DNA of 64,000 bases from CATOSK01 sp963665735. GTDB lineage: Bacteria; Chloroflexota; Dehalococcoidia; Lucifugimonadales; UBA3495. Positions 50,059-58,043 of the stretch are shown in pieces (positions within the stretch are counted from its first letter, which is position 1; every line of letters starts with the position of its first letter). Made by a program: the position numbers and the translations under genes. Location of the stretch: the NCBI GenBank assembly GCA_963665735.1, contig OY762444.1, positions 2,480,001 through 2,544,000 on the forward strand, read 5' to 3'. The notes beneath the pieces are model-generated. The model saw only the letters and a list, made by a program, of their open reading frames with translations, had not been told where the DNA came from and searched no databases.

Positions 50059-51942
50059 ATGGACAGCCGCATCCTGGACCGGATAGACGCCCCCGATGAC
50101 CTGAAAGAGTTGACTATCGGGGAGGTTGAACAGGTAGCTCAGGAAGCCCGCGATACCATTATCTCCGTCATTACCGAGCGGGGCGGACACCTGGCCTCCA
50201 ACCTGGGCGTGGTGGAACTGACACTGGCCCTGCACCGGGTTTTTGACAGTCCCACCGACCGTATCGTCTGGGACACCACCAACCAGTGCTATACGCACAA
50301 GCTGGTCACTGGCCGGCGCGACGAATTCCAGGACATCCGGCTGGAAGGCGGGCTTTCCGGGTTTGGGGAACCCAGCGAAAGCCCCCACGACACCCTGGCC
50401 GCCGGTCACGCCGGAACGGGGTTGTCCATCGCCCTGGGGGTGGCCCAGGCGTCAGCCAACCGCAACGCCGATTCCTGGACCGTCGCCATAGTCGGCGACG
50501 GAGCCATGACCTCCGGCTCCAGCTTTGAGGCCCTGAACAACATCGTCCACCTCAACCCGCAGCGGTTGATTGTCGTCCTCAACGACAACGGAATGTCCAT
50601 CTCCGAAAATATCGGCTTTCTGACCAACTGGCGCAAGCGGGTCATAACCCATCCCGAATACCAAGCTATGATTGGCCGGATGAGGGCCTTGTCCAAGCGG
50701 GTGCCTACGGGCGACGCGGTTTATCGCTTGGTCAAGCGGTTCAACGACGGGGTGGACGGTTTCATTTTGCCGACCATGTTCTGGAACGAAATGGGTTTCC
50801 AGTACCTGGGGCCGGTGGACGGCCACGACATCCGAGCCTTGGAGCAGACGCTGGCCCAGGCCCGCCAGCCCTCCGGCGCGGTGCCTCTGGTTCACGTGGT
50901 GACGCACAAGGGCCACGGCTATGAACCCGCCGAGGATGACCCCATAAGGTTCCACCAGCCCAGTTCACCCCTGGGGGCCGGGGCCGGCGCGCCTACCTAC
51001 TCGCAGGTGTTTGCCCAGACCGTCACGCGGCTGATGCGGGATGACCAGTCCGTCGTGGGAATTTCCGCGGCGATGCTGGAAGGCACCGGGCTGGAGGAGG
51101 TGCGCCGGGAGTTTCCTGACCGAGTGCTGGACGTGGGAATCGCCGAGCAGCACGCCGTCAGCATGGCGGCCGGCATGGCCTCGGCTGGCCTCAAGCCCTT
51201 CGTGTCCATTTACTCCACCTTCTTGCAGCGGGCCTTTGACCAGATTGTCCACGACGTTTGTCTCCAGAACCTGCCGGTGACAATCATCGCTGACCGGGCC
51301 GGCATCGTGGGCGAAGACGGCAAGACCCACCACGGGGCCTTTGACGTTTCCTACCTGCGCTGTCTCCCCAATGCGGTTGTCGCCGCCCCCGCCGACGAAA
51401 ACGACCTCCAGCACCTGATTTACACCGCCTACAAGTACACCGGCCCCTTTGCCATCCGCATCCCCCGGGGCGCCGCTACCGGCGTTCCTCTGGACGACGA
51501 CTTGAAGGAACTTCCGCTGGGACGGGGGGCCGTGTTGCAGGAAGGGAGTGACGTTGTAATCTTCGGGCTGGGCAAAGCGGCCACCGCCGCGGTGGAGGCG
51601 GCGGACAAGCTGGCCGAGTTCGGAATTGACTGCGGTGTGGTCAACCCCGTTTTCGTGAAACCGCTGGACGTTGACCTGCTTTTCCAGGTGGCCCGCGCTA
51701 CCCGCCGCATTGTCACCGTAGAGGAAAACGTCATGGCCGGGGGTTTCGGTTCGGCAGTGCTGGAAGCGCTGGCCGAAGCCGGACTGCACGAGGTGAAAGT
51801 CCACCGCGTCGGTATGCCCGACTCTTTCGTCGAACACGGCACCGCCGCCAACCAACGCCACCGGCTGCACCTGGACGCCGACGGCATTGCCCAGCAAGTC
51901 CTGGACGCCTTTTTCCCGGACAAGGCCCCTGTCGCCAACTGA
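50059..51942 (+). CDS. dxs: 1-deoxy-D-xylulose-5-phosphate synthase
   Basis: This 627-residue thiamine-diphosphate enzyme starts at the ATG 50059 (AAGGAG 7 nt upstream). The ThDP motif is GDGAMTSGSSFEALNN; HLASNLGVVELTLALHRVFD, VLNDNGMSISENIG, GIAEQHAVSMAAGMA and GEDGKTHHGAFD match Dxs along its length. It condenses pyruvate and glyceraldehyde-3-P, the first step of the MEP route to isoprenoids. SESPHDTLAAGHAGTGLS replaces the common SESxYDxxGxGHSSTSIS, a moderate variation. The remaining isoprenoid genes are not in this window. Small retropepsin-like genes follow downstream. Confidence 0.95.
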   Translation: MDSRILDRIDAPDDLKELTIGEVEQVAQEARDTIISVITERGGHLASNLGVVELTLALHRVFDSPTDRIVWDTTNQCYTHKLVTGRRDEFQDIRLEGGLSGFGEPSESPHDTLAAGHAGTGLSIALGVAQASANRNADSWTVAIVGDGAMTSGSSFEALNNIVHLNPQRLIVVLNDNGMSISENIGFLTNWRKRVITHPEYQAMIGRMRALSKRVPTGDAVYRLVKRFNDGVDGFILPTMFWNEMGFQYLGPVDGHDIRALEQTLAQARQPSGAVPLVHVVTHKGHGYEPAEDDPIRFHQPSSPLGAGAGAPTYSQVFAQTVTRLMRDDQSVVGISAAMLEGTGLEEVRREFPDRVLDVGIAEQHAVSMAAGMASAGLKPFVSIYSTFLQRAFDQIVHDVCLQNLPVTIIADRAGIVGEDGKTHHGAFDVSYLRCLPNAVVAAPADENDLQHLIYTAYKYTGPFAIRIPRGAATGVPLDDDLKELPLGRGAVLQEGSDVVIFGLGKAATAAVEAADKLAEFGIDCGVVNPVFVKPLDVDLLFQVARATRRIVTVEENVMAGGFGSAVLEALAEAGLHEVKVHRVGMPDSFVEHGTAANQRHRLHLDADGIAQQVLDAFFPDKAPVAN

Positions 51943-52127
51943 CCCCATGATTGTCTGTACCGGGTCGCTCCGTCGGGAGACCCGGCAACCACTCCCAACC
52001 GGCGGGGAAACCTTGGGTGTCAGCCCGGACTTGCCCGGTTGCGGCCCCGTGGTTTAACCTTGGGAAACAACGCCGTTCCCGTTGGCGAAAACGGCGTCCC
52101 ACCCCCAAGATTCAGGAGGACTTTGAC

Positions 52128-52517
52128 ATGGGAGCCATCCACGTTACCGTAACCGTCCGCAACCCGGCCCAACTCGAAAGGGTCTGGGAAGAGCTTTTCC
52201 TGGTGGACACCGGGGCCACCGACAGCTTGGTTCCCCGGCAGCATCTGGAAAGCATCGGCCTGGCCCCCAGGGGGAGCCGCACCTACGGACTGGCCGACGG
52301 CAGCCCTCTGACGGTGGACGTTACCACCGCGGAGTTGGAGTTCATGGGGGAGATTGTCGGCGCGACTGTCATCATGGGGCCGGATGACTGCGAGCCGCTG
52401 CTGGGCGTTACCGCCCTGGAATCCGTCGGCATTGACGTTGACCCCCACAACGGGACGCTGCACCGTCTCCCGGCTGTCCGTCTCAAGGGCGGGTTCATGC
52501 CCCGGCCCGGCGCGTAG
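52128..52517 (+). CDS. Retropepsin-like aspartic protease, first of a tandem pair
   Basis: From the ATG at 52128 (AGGAGG 7 nt upstream) the protein has 129 residues. FLVDTGATDSLVP (Asp about 27) is the catalytic loop of clan AA, GLADGSPLTVDV and VIMGPDDCEPLLGVTALESV follow as in single-domain bacterial retropepsins. One active Asp per chain means dimers are needed. Targets are unknown. A second, diverged copy starts 62 bp downstream, which allows homo- or heterodimers. No signal peptide. Confidence 0.78.
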   Translation: MGAIHVTVTVRNPAQLERVWEELFLVDTGATDSLVPRQHLESIGLAPRGSRTYGLADGSPLTVDVTTAELEFMGEIVGATVIMGPDDCEPLLGVTALESVGIDVDPHNGTLHRLPAVRLKGGFMPRPGA

Positions 52518-52579
52518 GGTAGCCCCGCCTATCAGTTCCGGTGCGGCCAGACAATCACGGTGGAAGGAAAGGAATCGTC

Positions 52580-52936
52580 ATGGGAGTATTCAAGACCAGC
52601 ATCGGTGTCGCCCACCCGCAGGCGCGGGAGTACCACTACGTTGACGCCTGGGTGGACACCGGGGCGTCCCATTCCATGCTGCCGGCGTCCCTGCTGGAGC
52701 AAACTCTGTCCCTGACCCCTCACGAAGAACGGCTTTTTGAAACCAGCGACGGGTGTGAACACCGTTACGGTTACGGGTACGCCTTATTCAGAATCGAGGG
52801 GCTGGAAGGGCCGGCGCCGGTAGTCTTCGGCCCGGAAGACCAGTATCTGCTGGGCGCGACAACCATGCAGATTTTCAACCTGGCGGTTGACCCCGGCCAA
52901 CACCGCCTGGTTCCCATTCCCAGGCTGAGAATCTAG
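52580..52936 (+). CDS. Retropepsin-like aspartic protease, second of a tandem pair
   Basis: From the ATG at 52580 (GGAAAGGAATCGTC upstream) the protein has 118 residues. AWVDTGASHSMLPASLL (Asp about 26) is the clan AA catalytic loop, and YLLGATTMQIFNLAVDPGQH is the second half. It is clearly related in plan to the preceding gene but low in identity. YALFRIEGLEGPAPVVFG lies in the flap region. Cytoplasmic by sequence. Confidence 0.75.
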   Translation: MGVFKTSIGVAHPQAREYHYVDAWVDTGASHSMLPASLLEQTLSLTPHEERLFETSDGCEHRYGYGYALFRIEGLEGPAPVVFGPEDQYLLGATTMQIFNLAVDPGQHRLVPIPRLRI

Positions 52937-53168
52937 GGGGGGTGTCGTCAAATCAAGCCGATATTCTTGAAAGCGATGGATGCCACCCCTTCGGCTTCGT
53001 TCAGAGCAGTCTCTAACCCTCCCCCTACCAGTGGGAGGGGATTTATTGCACACCCTCTAAGGGCGCCGGTTTTGGATTCCCGCTTTCGCGGGAATGACGG
53101 TAGGGGGCGGGAATTATGAAATCCCCTTCACTCTATCGGGGGATGCAGGGATGGAGGCAATCCCCCGG
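52937..53168. repeat. Gap with R8-like, R3 and R1 repeats
   Basis: CCCCTTCGGCTTCGTTCAGA lies at about 52986, a decayed R3 at about 53008-53042, and R1 with CCCGC arms at about 53077-53100. No gene is present. Confidence 0.65.
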
Positions 53169-54029
53169 TTATTCCTCGCTGGTTGCAAGGCGCCGCTGCG
53201 CCAGCCATGCGGGACGCCGTTTCCAGCCCACCGCCAAAATGAATATCCCGCTGGCTACCAGGGCCATTACCGGGCCGGAGGGCAGGTTGTAATGGTAGGA
53301 AAGGTACAGTCCCACCACGGCTGAAGCCACCCCGAACAAGGCCGCTACGGCCATGGCTCTGGGGAAATTCCCCACCAGCAACAGCGCCGCCGCCGCCGGA
53401 GTAATCAGCATGGAAATTACCAGGATTACCCCCACCGCCTGCAAGGCCAGCACCACCACCACCGCCAGCATCCCCAGCAGCAGGTAGTCCAGCGCGTCCG
53501 TGGGCAGGCCGATTACCGACGCTCCCGACGGGTCGAAGCTGGCGAAAACCAGCTCCTTGTGCAGCCCCAGGGTCAACGCCAGCACCGCCACCGCCAACCC
53601 CAAAGTCACCCAAACGTCGTTCCAGGAAGTGCCCAGCACCTGCCCCAGCAGCAAGTCCTCCAGGCTTACCGGAATCCCGCCCGACGCGGTCAGCATCACC
53701 AGGCCCAGGGCGAACAGGCCGGCGAATATGATGCCCACCGAGGTATCCTCGGCCAGGCCGGCCCGCCGCACCAGGTAGCCGATGAGCAGGGCGACGGCGA
53801 TGGCCATGGGAATCGCGCCCAGGAAAGGACTGAGGCCCAGCAGAAAGGCCCCCACCATGCCGGGCAGGACGGCGTGGGCCAGAGCGTCGCCCATGAATCC
53901 CAACCCCCGGGTGACCACGTAAACCCCGACTACCGGGCACATGATGCCCACCAGCGCGGATACAATCAGCGCGCGCAGCATGAAGGAATACTGGAACGGC
54001 TCTAAAAAGAGTTGACTAATTGGGTCCAT
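53169..54029 (-). CDS. znuB: Zinc/manganese-type ABC importer permease
   Basis: From the ATG at 54027-54029 the protein has 286 residues and about eight membrane spans. FMLRALIVSALVGIMCPVVG, YVVTRGLGFMGDALAHAVLP (with the family's GDALAHA motif) and GAFLLGLSPFLGA match the ABC-3 permease family (ZnuB, MntB, AztB). It forms the membrane channel for Zn(II) or Mn(II). The start overlaps the end of the ATPase gene by 14 bp, so the two are co-translated. It is the last gene of the operon. A Tat or other signal is not expected. Confidence 0.9.
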   Translation of the reverse strand: MDPISQLFLEPFQYSFMLRALIVSALVGIMCPVVGVYVVTRGLGFMGDALAHAVLPGMVGAFLLGLSPFLGAIPMAIAVALLIGYLVRRAGLAEDTSVGIIFAGLFALGLVMLTASGGIPVSLEDLLLGQVLGTSWNDVWVTLGLAVAVLALTLGLHKELVFASFDPSGASVIGLPTDALDYLLLGMLAVVVVLALQAVGVILVISMLITPAAAALLLVGNFPRAMAVAALFGVASAVVGLYLSYHYNLPSGPVMALVASGIFILAVGWKRRPAWLAQRRLATSEE

Positions 54030-54846
54030 GTCCGTCTCCGTTTTCCGATGGGCCATGAGGGTGTCCGTGGGCATGGCCGTGTTCGCTGAGCGACCTGCCG
54101 TGGCCGTGGGCCGGAAGGACGCTGAAATGCCCGTAAAGCTCCAGCATGGTTTCCTCGGTCAGGACTTCCGCCGGCGGGCCGCAGGCGCAGACGTGGCAGT
54201 TCAGGCAGAGGCATTGGTCGCAGTGCCGGGCCATGTGGCTGATGTCATGGGAGGACATAATGATGGTGCGGCCCTGGTCCCTAAGCTCCACCAGCAAGGA
54301 CAACAGGGCTTCCTGGGAAGCTACGTCCACGCCGCTTAAGGCTTCGTCCAGCAGCAGAACGTCGGCGCCCTGGGCCAGGGCGCGGGCCACGAAGACCCGC
54401 TGGCGCTGCCCTCCGGAAAGTTCGCCTACCAGGGAATCCCGCCGGTCCCACATCTGCACTTGCCGCAGCGCTTCCTCGGCGGCTTCCCGGTCGGCCCGCC
54501 CCGGACGACGGAACCAGCCAACCCGCCGGGTCCGCCCCAGCAGCGTCACGTCCAGCGCGCTCATAGGCAGCCGCCAGTTGACCCGCTCGTGCTGCGGCAC
54601 GTAGGCCACCAACTGCCGCGCCTCGGCAATGGGCTGGCCGTGAACCAGCACCCGGCCTTCGGTGGGCGGCAGCAGGGACACAATCACGTTGAACAGGGTG
54701 CTTTTGCCCGCTCCGTTGGGGCCGACGACGCCCATGAGGGAGTTGGGGCCGGCGTCGAAGGAAACTTCGTCCAGCACCAGGACGCCGCCGCGCACCACCG
54801 TCACATCCTCAACGGATATTGAAGGGTTATCGTTTGCTGTGGTCAT
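54016..54846 (-). CDS. znuC: Zinc-type ABC importer ATPase with His-rich tail
   Basis: This 276-residue ATPase has Walker A GVVGPNGAGKSTLFN (about 39-53), YVPQHERVNWRLPMSALDVT, signature LSGGQRQRVFVARAL and Walker B VLLLDEALSGVD. After residue 205 a Cys-rich patch (HCDQCLCLNCHVCACG) and a His-rich C-terminus (HGHGRSLSEHGHAHGHPHG) follow. ATPases of this family often have a short His tail; the six-cysteine patch is less usual and may bind zinc. The start lies 3 bp after the binding-protein stop, so the operon order is binding protein, ATPase, permease. Confidence 0.92.
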   Translation of the reverse strand: MTTANDNPSISVEDVTVVRGGVLVLDEVSFDAGPNSLMGVVGPNGAGKSTLFNVIVSLLPPTEGRVLVHGQPIAEARQLVAYVPQHERVNWRLPMSALDVTLLGRTRRVGWFRRPGRADREAAEEALRQVQMWDRRDSLVGELSGGQRQRVFVARALAQGADVLLLDEALSGVDVASQEALLSLLVELRDQGRTIIMSSHDISHMARHCDQCLCLNCHVCACGPPAEVLTEETMLELYGHFSVLPAHGHGRSLSEHGHAHGHPHGPSENGDGHGPN

Positions 54847-54849
54847 AGG

Positions 54850-57195
54850 TTAACGCAAAGCCTCTACGATGGTTCGGACGTTGTAGCGCATATAGTCCAG
54901 GTAATTGCCGGCCTCGCCGCCGGCCTCGCCCAGGGAGCCGGTGTAAAGCCCGCCGACGAGCTTGGCCCCGGTCTCTTCGGCGATGCGCTCAGCCAACCGG
55001 GGGCTATCCATCTTCTCCGCGAAAATCGCCGGAGCGTTTTCGTGTTCGATGGTCTCAATGAGTTCTTCCAGGTCCTGGGCCGTGGGTTCGGCCTCGGTGG
55101 TGAAGGGCAAAATCGCCCCAACCACCTCGAAATCGTACCGGACGGCGAAATACTGGAAGGCGTCGTGGGACGTAACCAGCAGCCGGCGTTCCACCGGCAG
55201 TTGGCTGACTTCCTGCTCAATCCAGGCGTGGAGTTCGTCCAGGTCCCGGTTGTAAGCGGCGGCGTTGTCCCGATAATAGGTCTGCCCAGCCGGGTCCAGG
55301 GTCGAGAGCCGGGCCGCAATGCTGTTAACCGCTTGCTTCACCCGTAGAGGGTCAAACCAGAAGTGGGGGTCCAGCTCGCCGTGTCCGTGTTCATCCCCGT
55401 GGCCTTCCGCTTCCGCGCCGTGGTCGTCGTGGCCTTCTTCCTCATGGCCCTCGGTCTCGCCGAGGATGCCCACAAAGGCTATCTTGGTGGGGTTGCCGGC
55501 CACCTCCCAGTGGTTCACCTCTTCCAGGTCGTGGTCGTCCAGGTGCAGCACTTGCCCGCCCACCGAGTCGGTTACGAAGATGGCTCCCGGGGCCATAGCA
55601 ACGTGGGGCCGCCCCCAGAAAGATATTTCCACCGGGGTGGTCAGCGCGTCGGAGTTGGTGGCGATTATGTCCCCGTCGTGCAGGTCATACAGCCGGATTT
55701 CGCCGCTGCTCATTACCACAACCGCGTGTTCCCCGTCCCGGGACATGGCCGCCTGGATGGGGTCATTGCCCTCTTCGAAGGGTATCAACTGTTCCATCTC
55801 ACCCTCTTCCGGTTCCACCATGTACAGCCCCACCGCGGAACCCAGGGCCAGGAAGTGACCCACGCCGGAGGCTCCCCAGACCGTAGTCAGCCGGAAGTCT
55901 TCCGGTTCGCCTGCGGGCGCCGAAATAAACGCGTGGTCGAAATCACCGTCATGGGCCTCTACCGCCAGCACGCCGCCGACACAGCCGAAAACCGCCATGT
56001 GGCCGTTGCCGGCGTCCCCTTGCAGGCTGGGACATTCACCGGCGGAATAAAGGACCTCTCCGGAAAGGTTCCGTATGTCAACCGTGGTAGGCAGCCGATA
56101 CTGTTCCGGGTTCGAGGCAAAGTCGGGATGCTGCGGCGTGATGGCGAACAGGTCGTCGTCCAGGGGCACCGCCGCCCCGTGGTGCGGGCCGGCATTCAGC
56201 AGCACCGGCTGGTATGCTGCGCCTTCCTCCTCCAGTTCGTGCTCGTTAATCAGCGCCACGTCTCCCGAACCGTCGTAGTAAACGGTGGCCCACTCGTCCC
56301 CGACGTACAGGTGGACGGGCCGGTCGCCGGACAGGTCCAAGCCCAAGGGTTCGGCTTCCCGGTTCACCAGGTCAAAGTGTCCTCCGTGCGGCTCCAGGTA
56401 GGTGCCCCCGTCAATCACGTGGACGTTATTGGCGTCGCTGGAAACCGCGATGGCAAAGCGCCCGCTCTTGGTGGAGTAGATGCGCCCGGCCCGGCTTCCC
56501 ATGTCATAGGCGTTCTGCTCTACCTCGCCGTGGTCCAGTTCGATAATTGACATCGCCCCGGTCTCGCCGTCGCCAATCAGCAGCTTGCCCAGCAGTTCCG
56601 TCGTTTCTTCTTCGCCGTGGCCCCCTTCCTCTTCGTGTCCCTCGAAAATCTCCACGAAGTCAATGGGGTCCACCGCCTCGCCCAAGGCCACCACGTCCTC
56701 CGGGCTGCTGGCGGCGTTTTCCACCAGTTCGGTCAGCCAGCCGCCCTCCAATTGCAGGCCCACGCTCAAAACCAGCTCGGCGTCGGCCACCCTGGCGATG
56801 TCCCGCGCGCCGGGCTGGAAGGTATGGGGGTCGGCGTTGGCGGGCAGCAGGGCCGAGACATCCGCCCGGTCACCGCCGACGATTTGCGCCCAGTCGGCCA
56901 CGATGTTGCTGGTCGAGACTACCCCTATCGGTTCCGACCGGGCCGCGGGTTCTGCGGGCATTGCCGGGTCAGTCGTATCCTGGGCCGACGGCGCTGCCGG
57001 GGCCGGTTCTGCCGGGGCCGTCGTATCCTGGGCCGATGGGGCTGCCGGGGCCGTCGTATTCTGGGCCGGCGCCGCTGCCGTAGCCTGCTGGACTGGGGCC
57101 GGAGGCTCGGCAGCCGAATCATCGCCGCAAGCCAGCGTCAACGCCAATACCGGCAGCACAACCAGGGCAACAACCAATTTCACCATGTTCTTCAT
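54850..57195 (-). CDS. znuA: Zinc-binding lipoprotein (ZnuA/AztC type) with inserted beta-propeller-like domain
   Basis: This 781-residue protein is about 480 residues longer than ZnuA. It starts with a lipoprotein signal (LALTLACGDD) and an Ala/Pro/Thr linker, then the first half of the cluster A-I fold (about 88-185). Its first zinc His is in NADPHTFQPG (His 124). A His/Glu-rich loop (EGHEEEGGHGEEE) opens, and residues about 200-578 form a different domain rich in short beta strands. A second His-rich loop (GHEEEGHDDHG) follows, and ZnuA resumes at ELDPHFWFDPLRVK (His 611) and LLVTSHDAFQYF (His 677). The insert resembles beta-propeller zinc chaperones such as AztD, which other species encode separately. 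Upstream lie three palindromes. Confidence 0.85.
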   Translation of the reverse strand: MKNMVKLVVALVVLPVLALTLACGDDSAAEPPAPVQQATAAAPAQNTTAPAAPSAQDTTAPAEPAPAAPSAQDTTDPAMPAEPAARSEPIGVVSTSNIVADWAQIVGGDRADVSALLPANADPHTFQPGARDIARVADAELVLSVGLQLEGGWLTELVENAASSPEDVVALGEAVDPIDFVEIFEGHEEEGGHGEEETTELLGKLLIGDGETGAMSIIELDHGEVEQNAYDMGSRAGRIYSTKSGRFAIAVSSDANNVHVIDGGTYLEPHGGHFDLVNREAEPLGLDLSGDRPVHLYVGDEWATVYYDGSGDVALINEHELEEEGAAYQPVLLNAGPHHGAAVPLDDDLFAITPQHPDFASNPEQYRLPTTVDIRNLSGEVLYSAGECPSLQGDAGNGHMAVFGCVGGVLAVEAHDGDFDHAFISAPAGEPEDFRLTTVWGASGVGHFLALGSAVGLYMVEPEEGEMEQLIPFEEGNDPIQAAMSRDGEHAVVVMSSGEIRLYDLHDGDIIATNSDALTTPVEISFWGRPHVAMAPGAIFVTDSVGGQVLHLDDHDLEEVNHWEVAGNPTKIAFVGILGETEGHEEEGHDDHGAEAEGHGDEHGHGELDPHFWFDPLRVKQAVNSIAARLSTLDPAGQTYYRDNAAAYNRDLDELHAWIEQEVSQLPVERRLLVTSHDAFQYFAVRYDFEVVGAILPFTTEAEPTAQDLEELIETIEHENAPAIFAEKMDSPRLAERIAEETGAKLVGGLYTGSLGEAGGEAGNYLDYMRYNVRTIVEALR

Positions 57196-57259
57196 AACTT
57201 CCTGTCACGTCCTTAGAAAAAATAGCCGGGTTCCCAAGTATCTGCTGCGCCGGTTACCA

Positions 57260-57270
57260 ATACTCGGTAT
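57260..57270. promoter_or_regulatory. Operator-like palindrome 1 (ATACTCGGTAT)
   Basis: ATAC-TCG-GTAT is a perfect inverted repeat 65 bp upstream of the zinc-binding-protein start codon. It shares the ATACnnnGTAT form with sites at 57290 and 57429. Confidence 0.5.
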
Positions 57271-57289
57271 CAATTAAGCCTACTTGTTA

Positions 57290-57300
57290 GTACGTCGTAT
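57290..57300. promoter_or_regulatory. Operator-like palindrome 2 (GTACGTCGTAT)
   Basis: This matches ATACnnnGTAT with one change in the left arm and lies exactly 30 bp from site 1, about three helical turns. Confidence 0.4.
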
Positions 57301-57362
57301 CACCACTAACCGACGCTTGGCGCAGTTACCGGGGCCAATGAGGGCGTCACACACCCTTTTAC

Positions 57363-57391
57363 GGGGTTTTCTCAGTCACTGAGGAAACCCC
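57363..57391. other. Strong hairpin between znuA and yraN regions
   Basis: GGGGTTTTCTCAG and CTGAGGAAACCCC pair over 13 bp (one G-U) around TCA. No T-run follows on either strand, so it is not a standard terminator. It may be an operator or leader structure of the leftward zinc operon. Confidence 0.5.
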
Positions 57392-57428
57392 CAATTCCAG
57401 CCCGACGGTTAACCGTTGACCATCAAAT

Positions 57429-57441
57429 GATACGCAGTATC
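57429..57441. promoter_or_regulatory. Operator-like palindrome 3 (GATACGCAGTATC)
   Basis: GATAC-GCA-GTATC is a perfect 5-3-5 inverted repeat, the longest of the three sites with ATACnnnGTAT form. Confidence 0.45.
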
Positions 57442-57677
57442 CAAGCGGGTCATTCTATATCGGCGGGTGGGGGCTGTCAACATTTTCGGGTAAAGTCCCC
57501 GGGGCTATCGCATCACGAATCGGCACGGCGGCCTTGCCCTGTGGGATGTCATTCTTGTTGGATGTGTCAGGTAATGCGCTGGCAGATTGGTACAAAAGTA
57601 GTACCGGGGAGAGAAGGTTTTGGAGCAGCGGCGCGAGGGTATCAATCGTTACGAGACAGGAATGATGGTTGAGCGCG
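57442..57677. other. Gap with no recognised feature
   Basis: This region between the third palindrome and the yraN stop has no repeat of the window's families. A short open frame in it lacks coding character. A CCGGGGAGAGAAGG stretch near 57604 is not followed by a good start. Confidence 0.4.
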
Positions 57678-58043
57678 TCACCGTTCTACGGCGTTTTCCA
57701 GGTGGCGGATGCTTTGGAGTTGGCCGCCGGACATCCGCACCGATACCAGGTCTATGCGCCAACTGTCGGGTACGTGGTCAAGGGACTGGAGGTAGGTTTC
57801 GGCGGCGGCAATCAGGTGGTCAACCTTGGCGCGGGTCAATGACTCTTCCGGCGTACCCATATCGTCGCCGGAGCGGGCGCGGACTTCCACGAAAACCAGT
57901 TCCGGCCCCTGTTGCGCCACGATGTCTATTTCTCCCCACCGGCAGCGGTAATTGGTCTCTACGATGACGTACCCCTTGGCTTGCAGCATCCGGCGGGCCA
58001 GGGACTCGCCCAGCCTGCCCAGCCGGGCGCGATGGGTGGACAT
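57678..58043 (-). CDS. yraN: YraN-type endonuclease-like protein (UPF0102)
   Basis: From the ATG at 58041-58043 the protein has 121 residues. LGRLGESLARRMLQAKGYVI, NYRCRWGEIDIVAQQ and LVFVEVRARSG form the UPF0102 pattern; GEIDIV plus FVEVRxR is the PD-(D/E)XK core (Asp, Glu and the basic residue). Members accompany rnhB and may act in DNA repair. The start overlaps the rnhB stop by one base (TGATG), a common gene order in bacteria. Confidence 0.9.
   Translation of the reverse strand: MSTHRARLGRLGESLARRMLQAKGYVIVETNYRCRWGEIDIVAQQGPELVFVEVRARSGDDMGTPEESLTRAKVDHLIAAAETYLQSLDHVPDSWRIDLVSVRMSGGQLQSIRHLENAVER

Noticed and set aside
49707..50099. Plus-strand frame before dxs
   Set aside because: It includes a translated R1 repeat (WIPAFAGMT) and the dxs promoter; no coding pattern.
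55363..56550. Plus-strand frame of 395 codons inside the zinc-binding protein gene
   Set aside because: Antisense shadow. It does not indicate that the propeller segment is a separate gene, because the minus-strand frame is continuous across both junctions.
57427..57672. Short plus-strand frame with several Cys/His between znuA and yraN
   Set aside because: No ribosome site, no family likeness, and it starts inside an operator-like palindrome.
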